Of a DNA stretch of 64,000 nt, positions 26,501 to 34,666 are shown in pieces. Position numbers and translations under genes: made by a program. The stretch comes from an uncultured Bacteroidia bacterium (GTDB lineage Bacteria; Bacteroidota; Bacteroidia; Bacteroidales; F082): assembly GCA_902785755.1 (NCBI GenBank), contig CACZZO010000008.1:39092-103091 (forward strand), given 5' to 3'. How positions within the stretch are numbered: position 1 is the first letter of the stretch; every line of letters starts with the position of its first letter. A model generated the notes under the pieces. That model was not told where the DNA came from. It saw only the letters and a list, made by a program, of their open reading frames with translations, and searched no databases.

Positions 26501-27106
26501 GTAGCGCACCTCGATTTCAATGTCGTTGTAAACCTCGATGGTGTTCGTGGCGGGATTGTAGTTGACGGGGTTGATGGTCAGCGAGCCGACTTGGATGCCA
26601 CGCATGGTGCCCTTCATTTCAAGGGTGGCGATGGGACGCTGGCTCATCGACTTGGCGGCGTAGGCCTTTTCGCTGTAGGCAAACTTCACATCCTCGGGCT
26701 TTTGGCTCTTGCTGACGGAAGCCTGCTGAGGTATAACGGTCTTGATGCCGTAGTCGGCCAAACGGTAGATGGTCGTGCTGAAGTTTTTCACTTGCACGGT
26801 GACGTTTTTGGCACCGAAAGGCACGGCAATCAGTTGGTTGGCAGCGGGCAGCGAAGGTTCGCCCACATTGCCCGAAGGATAGGTGCCGTCCATCTTGATT
26901 TCGGAGAACGTACCTTTTTCGTTGGTGATTTCAGTGGCTTGGATGCCGCTGAAAGAGAAGGTGGCCGTGAAGCCGTCTTGGCTCACGTTGGCGCATTGTT
27001 GCGCTGAGTTGGTGCGGAAGTCGATTTGGCCTTGGGCCGTCGCTTGCGAACCAAACAACATTCCCATCAGAAGGAACGCTGCGGAAATGATACCGAATTT
27101 CTTCAT
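23504..27106 (-). CDS. Gingipain-like C25 cysteine peptidase with T9SS sorting domain, second copy
   Basis: 1200 aa from the ATG at 27104-27106, which gives a clean signal peptide (MKKFGIISAAFLLMGMLFG). A propeptide and C25 domain follow, with YTAHGSNTSW (His445) and MGNCCEAADWG. The second Cys of the pair (Cys478) aligns with the catalytic Cys of the paralogue at 19071. Next come Ig-like modules and a jelly-roll module resembling gingipain cleaved-adhesin domains (ESGDFSAYEWQFGG to CAWIDDIQFP). A fibronectin-like module and a T9SS tail (SIYPNPVNGILNIDGG to VRVERIVVE) end the protein. It is surface-exposed or secreted. A TATTTTTG -7 element is at 27171-27164. Confidence 0.92.
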   Translation of the reverse strand: MKKFGIISAAFLLMGMLFGSQATAQGQIDFRTNSAQQCANVSQDGFTATFSFSGIQATEITNEKGTFSEIKMDGTYPSGNVGEPSLPAANQLIAVPFGAKNVTVQVKNFSTTIYRLADYGIKTVIPQQASVSKSQKPEDVKFAYSEKAYAAKSMSQRPIATLEMKGTMRGIQVGSLTINPVNYNPATNTIEVYNDIEIEVRYNDYDKSAAYNEFARTFSPYFASIYKTMFNWRDDVYDQHPDLWQAPVRMLVIADRMFEEIMQEWIEWKTMKGFYMNVKYTDEIGTSAAAIRSFIQDEYSKEAPTFLIIFGDKNQVSASATGSETHCVTDLQYMSVDNDDFPDIYHSRMCAENVQQMQNILTKTLLYEKYVELPNPSYLNNVLLIAGWDSYWTAYDGAPTIQYAMEYYYNAEHGFENVYHWLGQPYTGCYEPMNTGVGFVNYTAHGSNTSWADPQFNVNNVNSLTNEGMPFLAMGNCCEAADWGISSTCFGEAMIRANTKAAYAYIGSCPSTYWYEDYYFGVGATNVFGQMPTYEQTSYGVYDAIWNDAEFNCVSAIPFIGNIAVCYAHANGYQGSVSDKYYWQAYHTLGDGSIMPFRVQPTENNVSHMPTLPIGMDFFTVNAEPGSYVGISKDGVLYGAGLIGESGTADIQIQPITSGGDVTICVTGLDKIPYINVIPAAAMDGAYIAFNDVQCENPVYGATVNPTITLKNVGIEAANNITVTLSTESEFIDITNNTTNVASINPDATVAISDFIFDVAMNIPDQTRVQFFVTCTSGDDIWESKFNITFGAPKFVTTNIFNTSLEPGNTGTATFQITNIGSANAENAIFEVYSCSDDLTIENNAIEIGNIAAGETAEISVNITVGSNVELGSTYELNYLLAAGHYSVNGNYIITVGNIIEGFESGDFSAYEWQFGGSANWTVVNNEANSGTYSAKSGTISDSQQTDLILTVEVLTDGEISFYRKVSSENGWDKLFFYIDNQEKGNWSGDEGWSQVSFPVTAGVHTFKWSYQKDSSVSSGSDCAWIDDIQFPPTNVKLPLAPVTDLQANVDGNTVELTWTASPDATLYAIRRNGQPIASQSGTTYTDNVADGIYTYSIVAANADNYSTAAYITVSVGTVGIEENTFESLSIYPNPVNGILNIDGGNTEFDYALFNGMGQMVLKGNARGNEQVNVSHLNKGIYFLRLTNGAQVRVERIVVE

Positions 27107-27209
27107 GTGTAAATGATTAGTTGTTATTGATTTAAGTTGATTGAATACGAAAATTAGAAACTGCAAAAATAGTAAATTCTCCTTTTTGTAGCGTTAATCT
27201 CACAAAAAA

Positions 27210-28811
27210 CTATTTCCCTTTCAGCACTTTTTTGTACGTTTTTTCATTGCCAAGCACCTCCAAGGCTTTTTGGATGCCCGTATCGATGGAGGCCATCACC
27301 TGATAATATTGTTGTGTTTCCCAAACATTTCGGGCAATCAAAGCCTTGATTTGCAGCAGAAGGAACTTCTCTGAACGGGCAAACTGCTCGTCGTTCCATT
27401 CCACTTTGGCTTCTGTAGCGGCGGCTTTCAGTCCATCCACAAGGTCTTGACCGACAACGAAATCCTTGTTGAAATTCTCGAAACTGCCGTATTGTGCTTT
27501 GATTTCGTCGCGGTGTTTCAGGCCGTAGTCGGTGGTGAAGCGGTTCAAGGCTCCCTTGCGCACAAGGTTAGTGTAAAGTTTGCTGTTATAAGCCGTGTCG
27601 ATGGGAATAAAGATGTCGGGCATGATGCCGCCACCGCCGTAAACGGTGCGTCCGCCGTCGGTCTTATACTTCAGTGAATCAGGGAAATGGATGCTGTCGG
27701 CGTGGAAATATTCACCGTGCTCAAGGCGTTTGGTCATTTCCTTGGCATAGTCCTCAACGCCGTTTTCGTAAGGCCGCTGGATGCAGCGTCCCGAAGGCGT
27801 ATGGTAGCGCGAAGTGGTGAGGCGGATTTGTGCGCCATCGGGCAGGTTGAAAGGCCTCTGAACCAAGCCTTTGCCGAAAGAACGCCTGCCAATCACAACG
27901 CCACGGTCATGGTCCTGAACGGCACCCGAAAGAATCTCGCTGGCCGAGGCCGAGCCTTCATCGATGAGGACGACCAATTTGCCCGTGGTGTAAAGCCCGT
28001 CTTTGGTACTTCTCCATTCCTGACGGGGTGATCGGATTCCTTCGGTGAAAACGATGAGTTTGTCCTCGCTGATGAACTGGTCAACCAATTCGATGGCCGT
28101 GTTGAGATAGCCGCCCGTGTTGCCACGCAGGTCGAAAATGAGAGATTCCATGCCTTGGCTTTGCAGTTTGGCGAAAGCCTCCTTGAATTCCTGCGTCGAC
28201 TCTTGGGCAAAGCGGTCGAGCTTGATGTAGCCGACATGCTTGTCGAGCATATAGGCAGCGTTGATGCTGTTCAGCGGAATCTTGTCGCGAATGATTTCAA
28301 AATCAAGCAGTTCCTTGTCACTGCCGCGCTTCACGCTCACGGTCACTTTCGTGCCTTTCTTGCCGCGAAGGTGTTTCTGCACATATTCGTTATCCACTTT
28401 TTTGCCGACGGCTTCCTCGCCGTCAATCTTGATGAACTGGTCGCCGGCCATGATGCCGACCTTCTCAGAAGGGCCTCCCGCCACGGGGCTGATGACCGTG
28501 ATGGTGTCGCGGATGAGCTGGAAGGTCACGCCGATGCCCTCGAAACTGCCCACAAGGGGTTCGTTGGCCTTCTCCACATCCTTCTTCGAGATGTAGGCCG
28601 AGTGTGGGTCGAGTTCCTTCAGTGCCGCAATGATGGCATCTTCCGTCACCTTGTCTATATTGGCCGTGTCGACGTAGAAGTTCTCGATGAGATAAAGCGT
28701 CGTGGCGAGTTTTTGGGAATTCATCTGCCCCTTCGATTGGGGCTGCTGAGCCATTGCCGCCGTCGCAAAGAGGCAGACAATCGCTAAGATTAACGTTTTC
28801 AGGGTTTTCAT
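27210..28811 (-). CDS. S41-family C-terminal processing peptidase
   Basis: 533 aa from the ATG at 28809-28811, chosen because it places the signal peptide (MKTLKTLILAIVCLFATAAM) at the N-terminus. Residues ~85-165 are a PDZ domain (GSFEGIGVTFQLIRD, GIMAGDQFIKIDGEEA). The catalytic Ser is in LIDEGSASASEIL and the partner Lys in RRSFGKGLVQRP. The C-terminal ~150 residues are helical, as in Bacteroidota homologues. It is a periplasmic protease that trims or degrades proteins from their C-termini. The usual gene symbol cannot be assigned, because genomes carry several paralogues. Confidence 0.92.
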   Translation of the reverse strand: MKTLKTLILAIVCLFATAAMAQQPQSKGQMNSQKLATTLYLIENFYVDTANIDKVTEDAIIAALKELDPHSAYISKKDVEKANEPLVGSFEGIGVTFQLIRDTITVISPVAGGPSEKVGIMAGDQFIKIDGEEAVGKKVDNEYVQKHLRGKKGTKVTVSVKRGSDKELLDFEIIRDKIPLNSINAAYMLDKHVGYIKLDRFAQESTQEFKEAFAKLQSQGMESLIFDLRGNTGGYLNTAIELVDQFISEDKLIVFTEGIRSPRQEWRSTKDGLYTTGKLVVLIDEGSASASEILSGAVQDHDRGVVIGRRSFGKGLVQRPFNLPDGAQIRLTTSRYHTPSGRCIQRPYENGVEDYAKEMTKRLEHGEYFHADSIHFPDSLKYKTDGGRTVYGGGGIMPDIFIPIDTAYNSKLYTNLVRKGALNRFTTDYGLKHRDEIKAQYGSFENFNKDFVVGQDLVDGLKAAATEAKVEWNDEQFARSEKFLLLQIKALIARNVWETQQYYQVMASIDTGIQKALEVLGNEKTYKKVLKGK

Positions 28812-28925
28812 GAGTAAAAATGATGTTTTTAAGGGCACAAAGATAACGATTTTTTTCGTGAAAAGACGGACAATTGGCCGAAAATGATTATCTTTGTGCT
28901 GTGAAACTATAATGAAATAGGAGTT

Positions 28926-29339
28926 ATGCTATTGGATCGGATGACATATAATCTACAAAAGATGGAGCGAAACCCAAAGTATGAGAAGTGGCTGTGGGGA
29001 ATGAGGGGAGCTGGGATTGCTGTTGGAGGGTCGATTAGTATGTGGGCATCAATCTTCATGTTTATAGCTCTTTATTTCTCGTTGAGGGGTGAATGGGATA
29101 AAAACACTAATCTAATCATATTGATTATTTGGTTTGTTCTGCTCCTGTTAGGATTTGTCGTTGGAGCCGTTCTTGAATACAGATTAGGCCACAATAAATT
29201 AAAGAAAGGAAACAATAGGCTGCCAGATAAGACAATTAGGAAATTGAATGTCTGTTTTGTGATAGTTCCTCTCTGGATAATATTAGTAGCAATTATTGGC
29301 TTAGGCGTTTTCGTTATCGTACATTCGATAGTCAAATAG
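28926..29339 (+). CDS. Hypothetical membrane protein
   Basis: 137 aa, not recognised. Three hydrophobic helices: ~30-50 (GIAVGGSISMWASIFMFIAL), ~60-82 and ~110-134. A positively charged loop lies between the second and third (LGHNKLKKGNNRLPDKTIRK). A TATCTTTG -7 element at 28889-28896 and the absence of co-directional neighbours suggest its own transcript. An alternative start is at 28941 (MTYNLQKM). It is more AT-rich than its neighbours, which may indicate recent acquisition. Confidence 0.65.
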   Translation: MLLDRMTYNLQKMERNPKYEKWLWGMRGAGIAVGGSISMWASIFMFIALYFSLRGEWDKNTNLIILIIWFVLLLLGFVVGAVLEYRLGHNKLKKGNNRLPDKTIRKLNVCFVIVPLWIILVAIIGLGVFVIVHSIVK

Positions 29340-29427
29340 GCTGTAATTAGAAAATCACTTCAAGGGAAGACTCTGCTTAGAGGATTCGGAATCCTTAGTA
29401 GAATGTAAGGATTTGTAATACATTAGT

Positions 29428-30213
29428 TTACCGACGATAGTCTTGTGGCCCTGGTAATGTCAAGCGGAAATTGATGGGTATCATATACGATACTCTGACT
29501 TTTTTACCAAATGCCTCGCCTGGAATCCAATTGGGCATCATTTTGACGACACGCACCGCTTCTTCGTCACAGCCACCGCCGATGCCACGGAGTACTTTTA
29601 TGTTAGATACACTTCCGTCAGGCTCGACAACAAAACCGACAAATACTTTGCCAGATATGCCCTGTTTTATCGCTTCTTCGGGATATCTTACATTTGTGCC
29701 TATGAAATCCAACAATCCTTCCTCGCCATCAGGGAAAGCGGGCATTCTTTCCACAAATACCCATTTTGCGGTATCTGCTGGAGCTTGAGGCTGTTCAATG
29801 ATTTTGTAATTGATGGGCAGCATGGAACTGACGCGAACGGGTTCACCATTACGCTTTCCTGGAATCCATGCAGGCATATCCTTTACAACGCGAACGGCTT
29901 CAGCATCGCATTCCTCGCCAATCCCCCTCTTGATTTCGACGTTTGAAATGCTTCCGTCTTTCTCGACCACGAAGCCAACGAACACCTTGCCTTGGATGCC
30001 TTTCTCTTTTTCAGTTTGGGGATAATGGACATTGTTGGTGATATAGGCTACCATAGCCGAGTCTCCGCCAGGGAATTGGGGCATTTCGTCAACGACAGTG
30101 TATATAGTGGTATCGTTATCAGGTACAACGAAGACGGCCGTTTGGCTAGCTTGGGTAGAAGCAAGGCAAAACAGACTTAAAGAAACCAAAAAGATTGTTT
30201 TTAGCGAATTCAT
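29428..30213 (-). CDS. Periplasmic protein with two TonB C-terminal domains
   Basis: 261 aa with a cleavable-looking signal peptide (MNSLKTIFLVSLSLFCLAST). Two tandem TonB-C domains follow. The first has MPQFPGGDSAMVAYITNNVH and GKVFVGFVVEKDGSISNVEI; the second has MPAFPDGEEGLLDFIGTNVR and GKVFVGFVVEPDGSVSNIKV. There is no N-terminal membrane anchor or Pro-rich linker of a true TonB. It therefore cannot transmit energy like TonB and may act as a soluble adaptor or binder. It lies downstream of tsaC, 17 bases away, likely in the same transcript. The duplication is internal and old. Confidence 0.82.
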   Translation of the reverse strand: MNSLKTIFLVSLSLFCLASTQASQTAVFVVPDNDTTIYTVVDEMPQFPGGDSAMVAYITNNVHYPQTEKEKGIQGKVFVGFVVEKDGSISNVEIKRGIGEECDAEAVRVVKDMPAWIPGKRNGEPVRVSSMLPINYKIIEQPQAPADTAKWVFVERMPAFPDGEEGLLDFIGTNVRYPEEAIKQGISGKVFVGFVVEPDGSVSNIKVLRGIGGGCDEEAVRVVKMMPNWIPGEAFGKKVRVSYMIPINFRLTLPGPQDYRR

Positions 30214-30230
30214 GGTTTATGTTTTTCTGG

Positions 30231-30818
30231 TTATTGTCTAAGGATTTCAAAAGTATTGTCCGCGTTCAACTTGATGATGGTTGAGCTTTTTGGCTTGCAG
30301 AAACTGTCGTGGTAAAGTTGCACTACATAATCGACCGCGTTTTTGATTTCATCGCAGATGTCGCTGAAAATCATCGAAGAAGGTTGCCCGGTAAGGTTGG
30401 CTGAGGTGGATGTGATGGGCTTCCCGAGGCGGCGGATGACCTCCTTGCAGAAGTTGTTGTTCACCACGCGGATGCACACCGAATGGTCGGCGGAAATGTT
30501 CTTCGCAAGGTTCTTACTTTGAGTATAAACGATGCTTAAAGGGTTGGAAGCGTGCGCGATAAGGTCGTAGGCGATGGGTGGCACGTTGGTGACATAATCC
30601 TTCAGCCGCTCCGCAGTATCGACGAGGATGATGAGGCTCTTGTTGAGCGGCCTCTGCTTGACCGCATACACGCGCAGGCAGGCCTTGTTGTTGGTGGCGT
30701 CGCAGCCCACGCCCCAAATGGTGTCGGTGGGGTAGAGAATGGTCTTTCCGGCTTTCAGCGCAGCAACGGTGCGTTCCACTTCTTCCTCAAAATTTTCTTC
30801 TGTAATGGATTGATTCAT
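30231..30818 (-). CDS. tsaC: L-threonylcarbamoyladenylate synthase (TsaC/Sua5/YrdC family)
   Basis: 195 aa, single YrdC domain, the short TsaC length. The signature is TILYPTDTIWGVGCDATN, then KQRPLNKSLIILVDT and the late PITSTSANLTGQPS. The enzyme makes threonylcarbamoyl-AMP from Thr, bicarbonate and ATP for the universal t6A modification at tRNA position 37. It starts 6 bases after the GT4 gene ends, so it is probably co-transcribed with the glycosyltransferases, an arrangement without obvious functional meaning. Confidence 0.92.
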   Translation of the reverse strand: MNQSITEENFEEEVERTVAALKAGKTILYPTDTIWGVGCDATNNKACLRVYAVKQRPLNKSLIILVDTAERLKDYVTNVPPIAYDLIAHASNPLSIVYTQSKNLAKNISADHSVCIRVVNNNFCKEVIRRLGKPITSTSANLTGQPSSMIFSDICDEIKNAVDYVVQLYHDSFCKPKSSTIIKLNADNTFEILRQ

Positions 30819-30824
30819 AACTTC

Positions 30825-31943
30825 TTATTTTGTTTTTATGACTTCGGTGTAAATATTCAATAGATTCTTGGCGATGGCCTTGTCCGAAAACTGTTGGGCA
30901 TAGGCTTTTCCATTTTTTATCATGTTGTTTCTCAATTCGTTATCCCTCAATACAATCAAGATTTGCTCGGCAAGTTCGGCCTCATCGTTGGGCGAAACAT
31001 AACGGCTGCTGGGACCGCCACTTTCCTCAAGGCAACTTCCTTTGGCCGCGATGACGGGAACGCCGCTTTGCAAGGCTTCCACGATGGGTATTCCAAAGCC
31101 TTCAAACTGAGATGGATAGATGAAAACGGACGCACTTTGGTAAAGGGCGGACAGGTCGTTGAAATCCACATTGGGTAGGATGAAGACTTGGTTTTGGAGT
31201 TTATTGTTCTCGATAAACTGTTGCAATTCAGTAAGATAATCTGTTTTTCTCCCCGCAATGACCAATGGCGTTTCGATGGCTTTGGCTTTCAGTGCTTTCA
31301 GAATCAAGAGTTGGTTCTTGCGCGGCTCGATGGCACCCACATTGAGTAGGAAAGTCTCAGGCAAGTTGTATTTTCTTCTTACGGTTTCCTTTTGGTTTTC
31401 AGAAACTTGCTGACAAAACGCGGGATGACAGCCTTGGTAAACGACGCTGATTTTCGCTTCGTCGATGCCCCACAATTCGATAAGGTCGTTTTTGGTCTGT
31501 TGGCTGACGGCAATGATGTGGTCGGCAATGTGGCAGCTGCGCAAGTATTTGGTTTTGTAGAGTTTGCGGTCGATGAAAGGATAGAGTTCGGGATGGCGGA
31601 TGAAAATGAGGTCATGCATGGTCACCACCGTGGGGATGCCCGTTTTCTCGATGCCTACGGGCAGTTCATGGCTGAGGCCGTGGTAGAGGTCGAGTTGCCG
31701 TCTTTCCGCTTCTTTGGTAATGCCGAAAGTGCGCCAAAGCGAGGTCATAAAACCATGTTTCGGCTGGATGATAGTGGCGTTTTTCGGACAATCAAAACGG
31801 ATGCTCGAATCGATTTTCGGTGTGAACAAATCCAACTGCAAATCAGGGAAGTGCGACGCGACAATACGAATCGTTTCGCGGCTGTAGTTGCCCAATCCGC
31901 GATGGTTGTTGAAAGCCCGTTTTGCGTCGTATCCTATTCTCAT
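30825..31943 (-). CDS. Glycosyltransferase family 4 protein
   Basis: 372 aa from the ATG at 31941-31943 (MRIGYDAKRAFNNHRGLGNY), which overlaps the upstream GT2 stop by four bases. The N-terminal domain has the acceptor-side glycine loop and HDLIFIRHPELYPF. The C-terminal domain has LLNVGAIEPRKNQ and the GT4 signature YPSQFEGFGIPIVEALQSG with its Glu pair. It transfers a sugar from an NDP- donor with retention, probably in cell-surface glycan synthesis alongside the two GT2 genes. Confidence 0.9.
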   Translation of the reverse strand: MRIGYDAKRAFNNHRGLGNYSRETIRIVASHFPDLQLDLFTPKIDSSIRFDCPKNATIIQPKHGFMTSLWRTFGITKEAERRQLDLYHGLSHELPVGIEKTGIPTVVTMHDLIFIRHPELYPFIDRKLYKTKYLRSCHIADHIIAVSQQTKNDLIELWGIDEAKISVVYQGCHPAFCQQVSENQKETVRRKYNLPETFLLNVGAIEPRKNQLLILKALKAKAIETPLVIAGRKTDYLTELQQFIENNKLQNQVFILPNVDFNDLSALYQSASVFIYPSQFEGFGIPIVEALQSGVPVIAAKGSCLEESGGPSSRYVSPNDEAELAEQILIVLRDNELRNNMIKNGKAYAQQFSDKAIAKNLLNIYTEVIKTK

Positions 31944-32791
31944 TTTCCTTTGATGATGGTGCTGATTTGTTTGGTTTTCCCAATGAATTGTGCCCAACGG
32001 TTAGGGACAAAATCGGGGAGCGGCGTGCTGAATTTTTCGCCGATATGAAGATAATTTTGCATGAACTGATGGGCCGAAATGCCCCATTTCATCAGAAAGG
32101 TGCGGCGGCCCTTGTTTTGTTTGACGCGCTTGGTGGACTTGCATCCGAAATGGTACACCAAACTGCTGCCAACGCCTTGGAAATGCCTGACGCCGCTTTC
32201 CCAGAGTTTGCGGGAAAGGTCGGGATCGGAATACATGCCCGGACTGAACTCGATGCTCATTCCACCAACCCTGTCCCAAAGTTCAAGGGGAAGCAACACG
32301 GGCGGCCATGTGCTTCCCGACCAGTCGTCGCGGACAAGGCTCTCTGCGGCTTGCAGCAACTTTTCTTCTTGGAAATTGTCAGTGTTGTCGCCAAAATCGG
32401 CAATCACGCAACAAGGATTGTCGCCGCGCGGCTCAATCATTGTTGCGGAGAGCATAAACTCCTTTGTGCCAGCATGTTCAATGGCTTCGTTCAGGCGCGA
32501 ATCCCAATGCGGCAGAAAATACATGTCGTCGTTGGCGTAGACGATGTAAGGGGTTGTTATCCGTAATCGGCAGACATTCAGTCCGTAACAGATTCCGATG
32601 TTTTCGGAGGAATGAATCAACTCAAGGTCGGGCTGGCCTGAAACCCATTCCAAACTGCCGTCGCTTCCTTCGTTCACCATGACGATAATCTGATGCCTGA
32701 AGTCGGAGTTTTTGCGCAGGCTCTCGATGCACAGCCGAAGGTAAGGAAGGTTGTTCCAAGTGGGGATGAGTATGGAGAAACTTGTGCTCAT
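31940..32791 (-). CDS. Glycosyltransferase family 2 protein
   Basis: 283 aa. A GT-A fold begins SFSILIPTWNNLPYLRLCIE, with ENIGICYGLNV and the metal-binding DxD-type ANDDMYFLPH. The C-terminal part WPPVLLPLELWDRVGG and EFSPGMYSDPDLSRK is typical of rhamnosyl- or galactosyl-type GT2 enzymes. Four-base overlaps with both neighbours show one polycistronic unit. The product is likely a surface polysaccharide or LPS core residue; the sugar is unknown. Confidence 0.88.
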   Translation of the reverse strand: MSTSFSILIPTWNNLPYLRLCIESLRKNSDFRHQIIVMVNEGSDGSLEWVSGQPDLELIHSSENIGICYGLNVCRLRITTPYIVYANDDMYFLPHWDSRLNEAIEHAGTKEFMLSATMIEPRGDNPCCVIADFGDNTDNFQEEKLLQAAESLVRDDWSGSTWPPVLLPLELWDRVGGMSIEFSPGMYSDPDLSRKLWESGVRHFQGVGSSLVYHFGCKSTKRVKQNKGRRTFLMKWGISAHQFMQNYLHIGEKFSTPLPDFVPNRWAQFIGKTKQISTIIKGK

Positions 32792-33534
32792 AAAGCTCTG
32801 GCCTTCTTGTATTTATACCAAACCCCGTAAGCGTTGGTTTTGCAGATAGTCCAGCCCTTGCCGCCGTCCAAAAACCCTGCTTTGAAAACATAGTCGCGGA
32901 GGAATTTCCATCCTGCATGAAGGTATGCCGAAGCTGCGCTGGGGTGTTTTCCGCTTTCGGCCATCTCCTCGGCGGAGAGGAGGGCGTATTTTTCTATTCG
33001 CCGCCGGTGTTCCTCCGGACTGTAATATGAATAATGTAATAGGTCGCCATCCAAGTGGACGATTTCGGTGTTTTCGACGAGCGACAAAGTTTCATGCACC
33101 TTTTTGCCCGTCCATTCGGCCTGTCCGCGCCTGAAAATCCGCACTTTCGTGTCAGGATACCAGCCGCAGTGCCGAATCCATTTCCCGCAATAGTTCATCA
33201 GTCGGTTCATGGAAAAAGCCTTGTTCTCAATATCTTGATTCTTAATCTTTTGTATAGATTCTGCCAGTTCTTTTGAAAGTGCTTCGTCGGCATCGATGGA
33301 AAGAATCAGGTCGCAGGTGGCAAGGTCGTCGGCGAGGTTCTTTTGGTCGATGTAGCCGATCCAGTCTTGGGTGAAGAACTTCACGCCGTAGCGGTCGCAG
33401 ATGGCCTCGGTCGCATCGGTGGAATGGCTGTCCACGACGATGATTTCGTCGGCCACAGGCGCGACGGAATCAAGGCAACGCTTGATGTTGCGTTCCTCGT
33501 TGAAGGTGATGATGACGACCGAAAGGGTGTTCAT
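32788..33534 (-). CDS. Glycosyltransferase family 2, LPS-core type (WaaE/KdtX-like)
   Basis: 248 aa. It has the hallmarks of the WaaE-like group: LSVVIITFNEERNIKRCLDS, ADEIIVVDSHSTDATEAIC, FTQDWIGYIDQKNLADDLA and LSIDADEALS. The DAD carries the metal-binding acidic residues. Such enzymes add glucose or a similar sugar to the lipopolysaccharide inner core at the cytoplasmic face. It is the first of the three overlapping glycosyltransferase genes. Confidence 0.88.
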   Translation of the reverse strand: MNTLSVVIITFNEERNIKRCLDSVAPVADEIIVVDSHSTDATEAICDRYGVKFFTQDWIGYIDQKNLADDLATCDLILSIDADEALSKELAESIQKIKNQDIENKAFSMNRLMNYCGKWIRHCGWYPDTKVRIFRRGQAEWTGKKVHETLSLVENTEIVHLDGDLLHYSYYSPEEHRRRIEKYALLSAEEMAESGKHPSAASAYLHAGWKFLRDYVFKAGFLDGGKGWTICKTNAYGVWYKYKKARAL

Positions 33535-33552
33535 GGCTTAACTGTGATTATA

Positions 33553-34551
33553 CTATTTTACGAATTTCACAATACAGTCGATGCAGATGGGTTTTGCACT
33601 AATATCGTCAATAAAGACATTTGCAGGGTGCATGTCTTCTAAGGCAATGCGGTCCGAAATGTAATTGACTCCTTGCCCCGAATGATTATCGCGGAAGCCC
33701 TTTGAGAATGCCAGTTCGTCAATTTCTTCTTTGTAAGCAAGTCGGAGGCATTGGATATAGTTCTGTGTGAGAATGATTCGGAAAAGGCCATCGGAGTCGC
33801 GAGTGAAGCCTATTACGTGCATTGCTGTTTCAGGAAACAAGTAGTTGTGAAGGGCAATGGCTTCAAGTGCTTTCTGTGTGGTGGAATAAATAGACGCACG
33901 TTCTTTGGCTACGGAAGTGTCGCCTTCCCTGTAATAAACCTTGGCTTCGGCTCCTTGGGCTATCATCGGGCCGAGGGCACTTGTCAAGATTTCATCAGCT
34001 CCTTCGACCCACAGATGTGCTGCTTTTGCCCACTGTTCAATGAGTTTCTCTTGCAATTCGTCTATTTCCCAATGGCTTGGGCTTCTTTTGCCGCTTTCAG
34101 CATCTCCACTTGTTTCAAGGCTTGTTCTCGCGTAGCTCGCGACGACGGACGCCCCAATAAGAGCCGAACCTCCCTTGCAGAATCCTGCATGCTCTGGAAT
34201 AGTGTATCGAGGAAAGTTTGTCGATCCATTTTGTATGTCATTTATGTAATTGTCAATCAGTTGGAGTGTATGCTTCGAAAAAGCATTGTATTTTATTGAT
34301 GTGTTGATTTGGTCTTGTTGAGTTGGCCAATGATCGTCTAAATTCAATCGCTCTTTTGTGTCCCAATCTGGCTCGGGCACAATGGCGACGTTGCAAATCT
34401 CAATGATCTCATCTTCAGTCAATCCAAGGCCAGACCGTTCCAATTCTTCCCGCACATCAATCGTCCATCGGGAGTCGATAAGTTCCGACCAACCTCTGTC
34501 GTCCAAATATCGGAGGCCGTTAGATATTGCAGATGGATTTGAGGAAGGCAT
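33553..34551 (-). CDS. Kinase-like protein resembling the polyvalent-protein kinase domain
   Basis: 332 aa from the ATG at 34549-34551, chosen because a TAATTTTG -7 element lies just upstream (34576-34569, minus). An in-frame extension to 34674 would cross that promoter. The N-terminal half has no known domain. The C-terminal half reads like the kinase fold seen in phage and plasmid polyvalent proteins: GAEAKVYYREGDTSVAKERA (glycine loop and Lys), HNYLFPETAMHVIGFTRDSD, and a loop EDMHPANVFIDD followed by ICIDCIVKF. The usual kinase DFG is replaced by ID-x-IV. This domain is normally a module of giant mobile-element proteins, so a stand-alone copy is unusual. Confidence 0.7.
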   Translation of the reverse strand: MPSSNPSAISNGLRYLDDRGWSELIDSRWTIDVREELERSGLGLTEDEIIEICNVAIVPEPDWDTKERLNLDDHWPTQQDQINTSIKYNAFSKHTLQLIDNYINDIQNGSTNFPRYTIPEHAGFCKGGSALIGASVVASYARTSLETSGDAESGKRSPSHWEIDELQEKLIEQWAKAAHLWVEGADEILTSALGPMIAQGAEAKVYYREGDTSVAKERASIYSTTQKALEAIALHNYLFPETAMHVIGFTRDSDGLFRIILTQNYIQCLRLAYKEEIDELAFSKGFRDNHSGQGVNYISDRIALEDMHPANVFIDDISAKPICIDCIVKFVK

Positions 34552-34581
34552 GTTCAGTATATTTGTGGCAAAATTACAAAA

Positions 34582-34617
34582 TCTTTGTTTATGGGGATTT
34601 GCTTCGCAAAGAAATCT
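34582..34617 (+). repeat. 36-base repeat with internal hairpin, copy 1
   Basis: Identical to 36273-36308. The core GATTTGCTTCGCAAAGAAATC contains the hairpin TTTGC-TTC-GCAAA. The two copies are direct repeats on either side of the palindromes and ATPase gene at 34667-36243. A structural relative is at 58191-58215. Confidence 0.85.
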
Positions 34618-34666
34618 TTTATAATCTGCCATCCGAATCTTGCTTAAATCGATGGTTTGTGTACTT

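Noticed and set aside
29340..29427. Possible tRNA or small RNA in the gap with the GGATT-CGG-AATCC hairpin
   Set aside because: No cloverleaf, no T-loop sequence and too short. It is probably a weak terminator.
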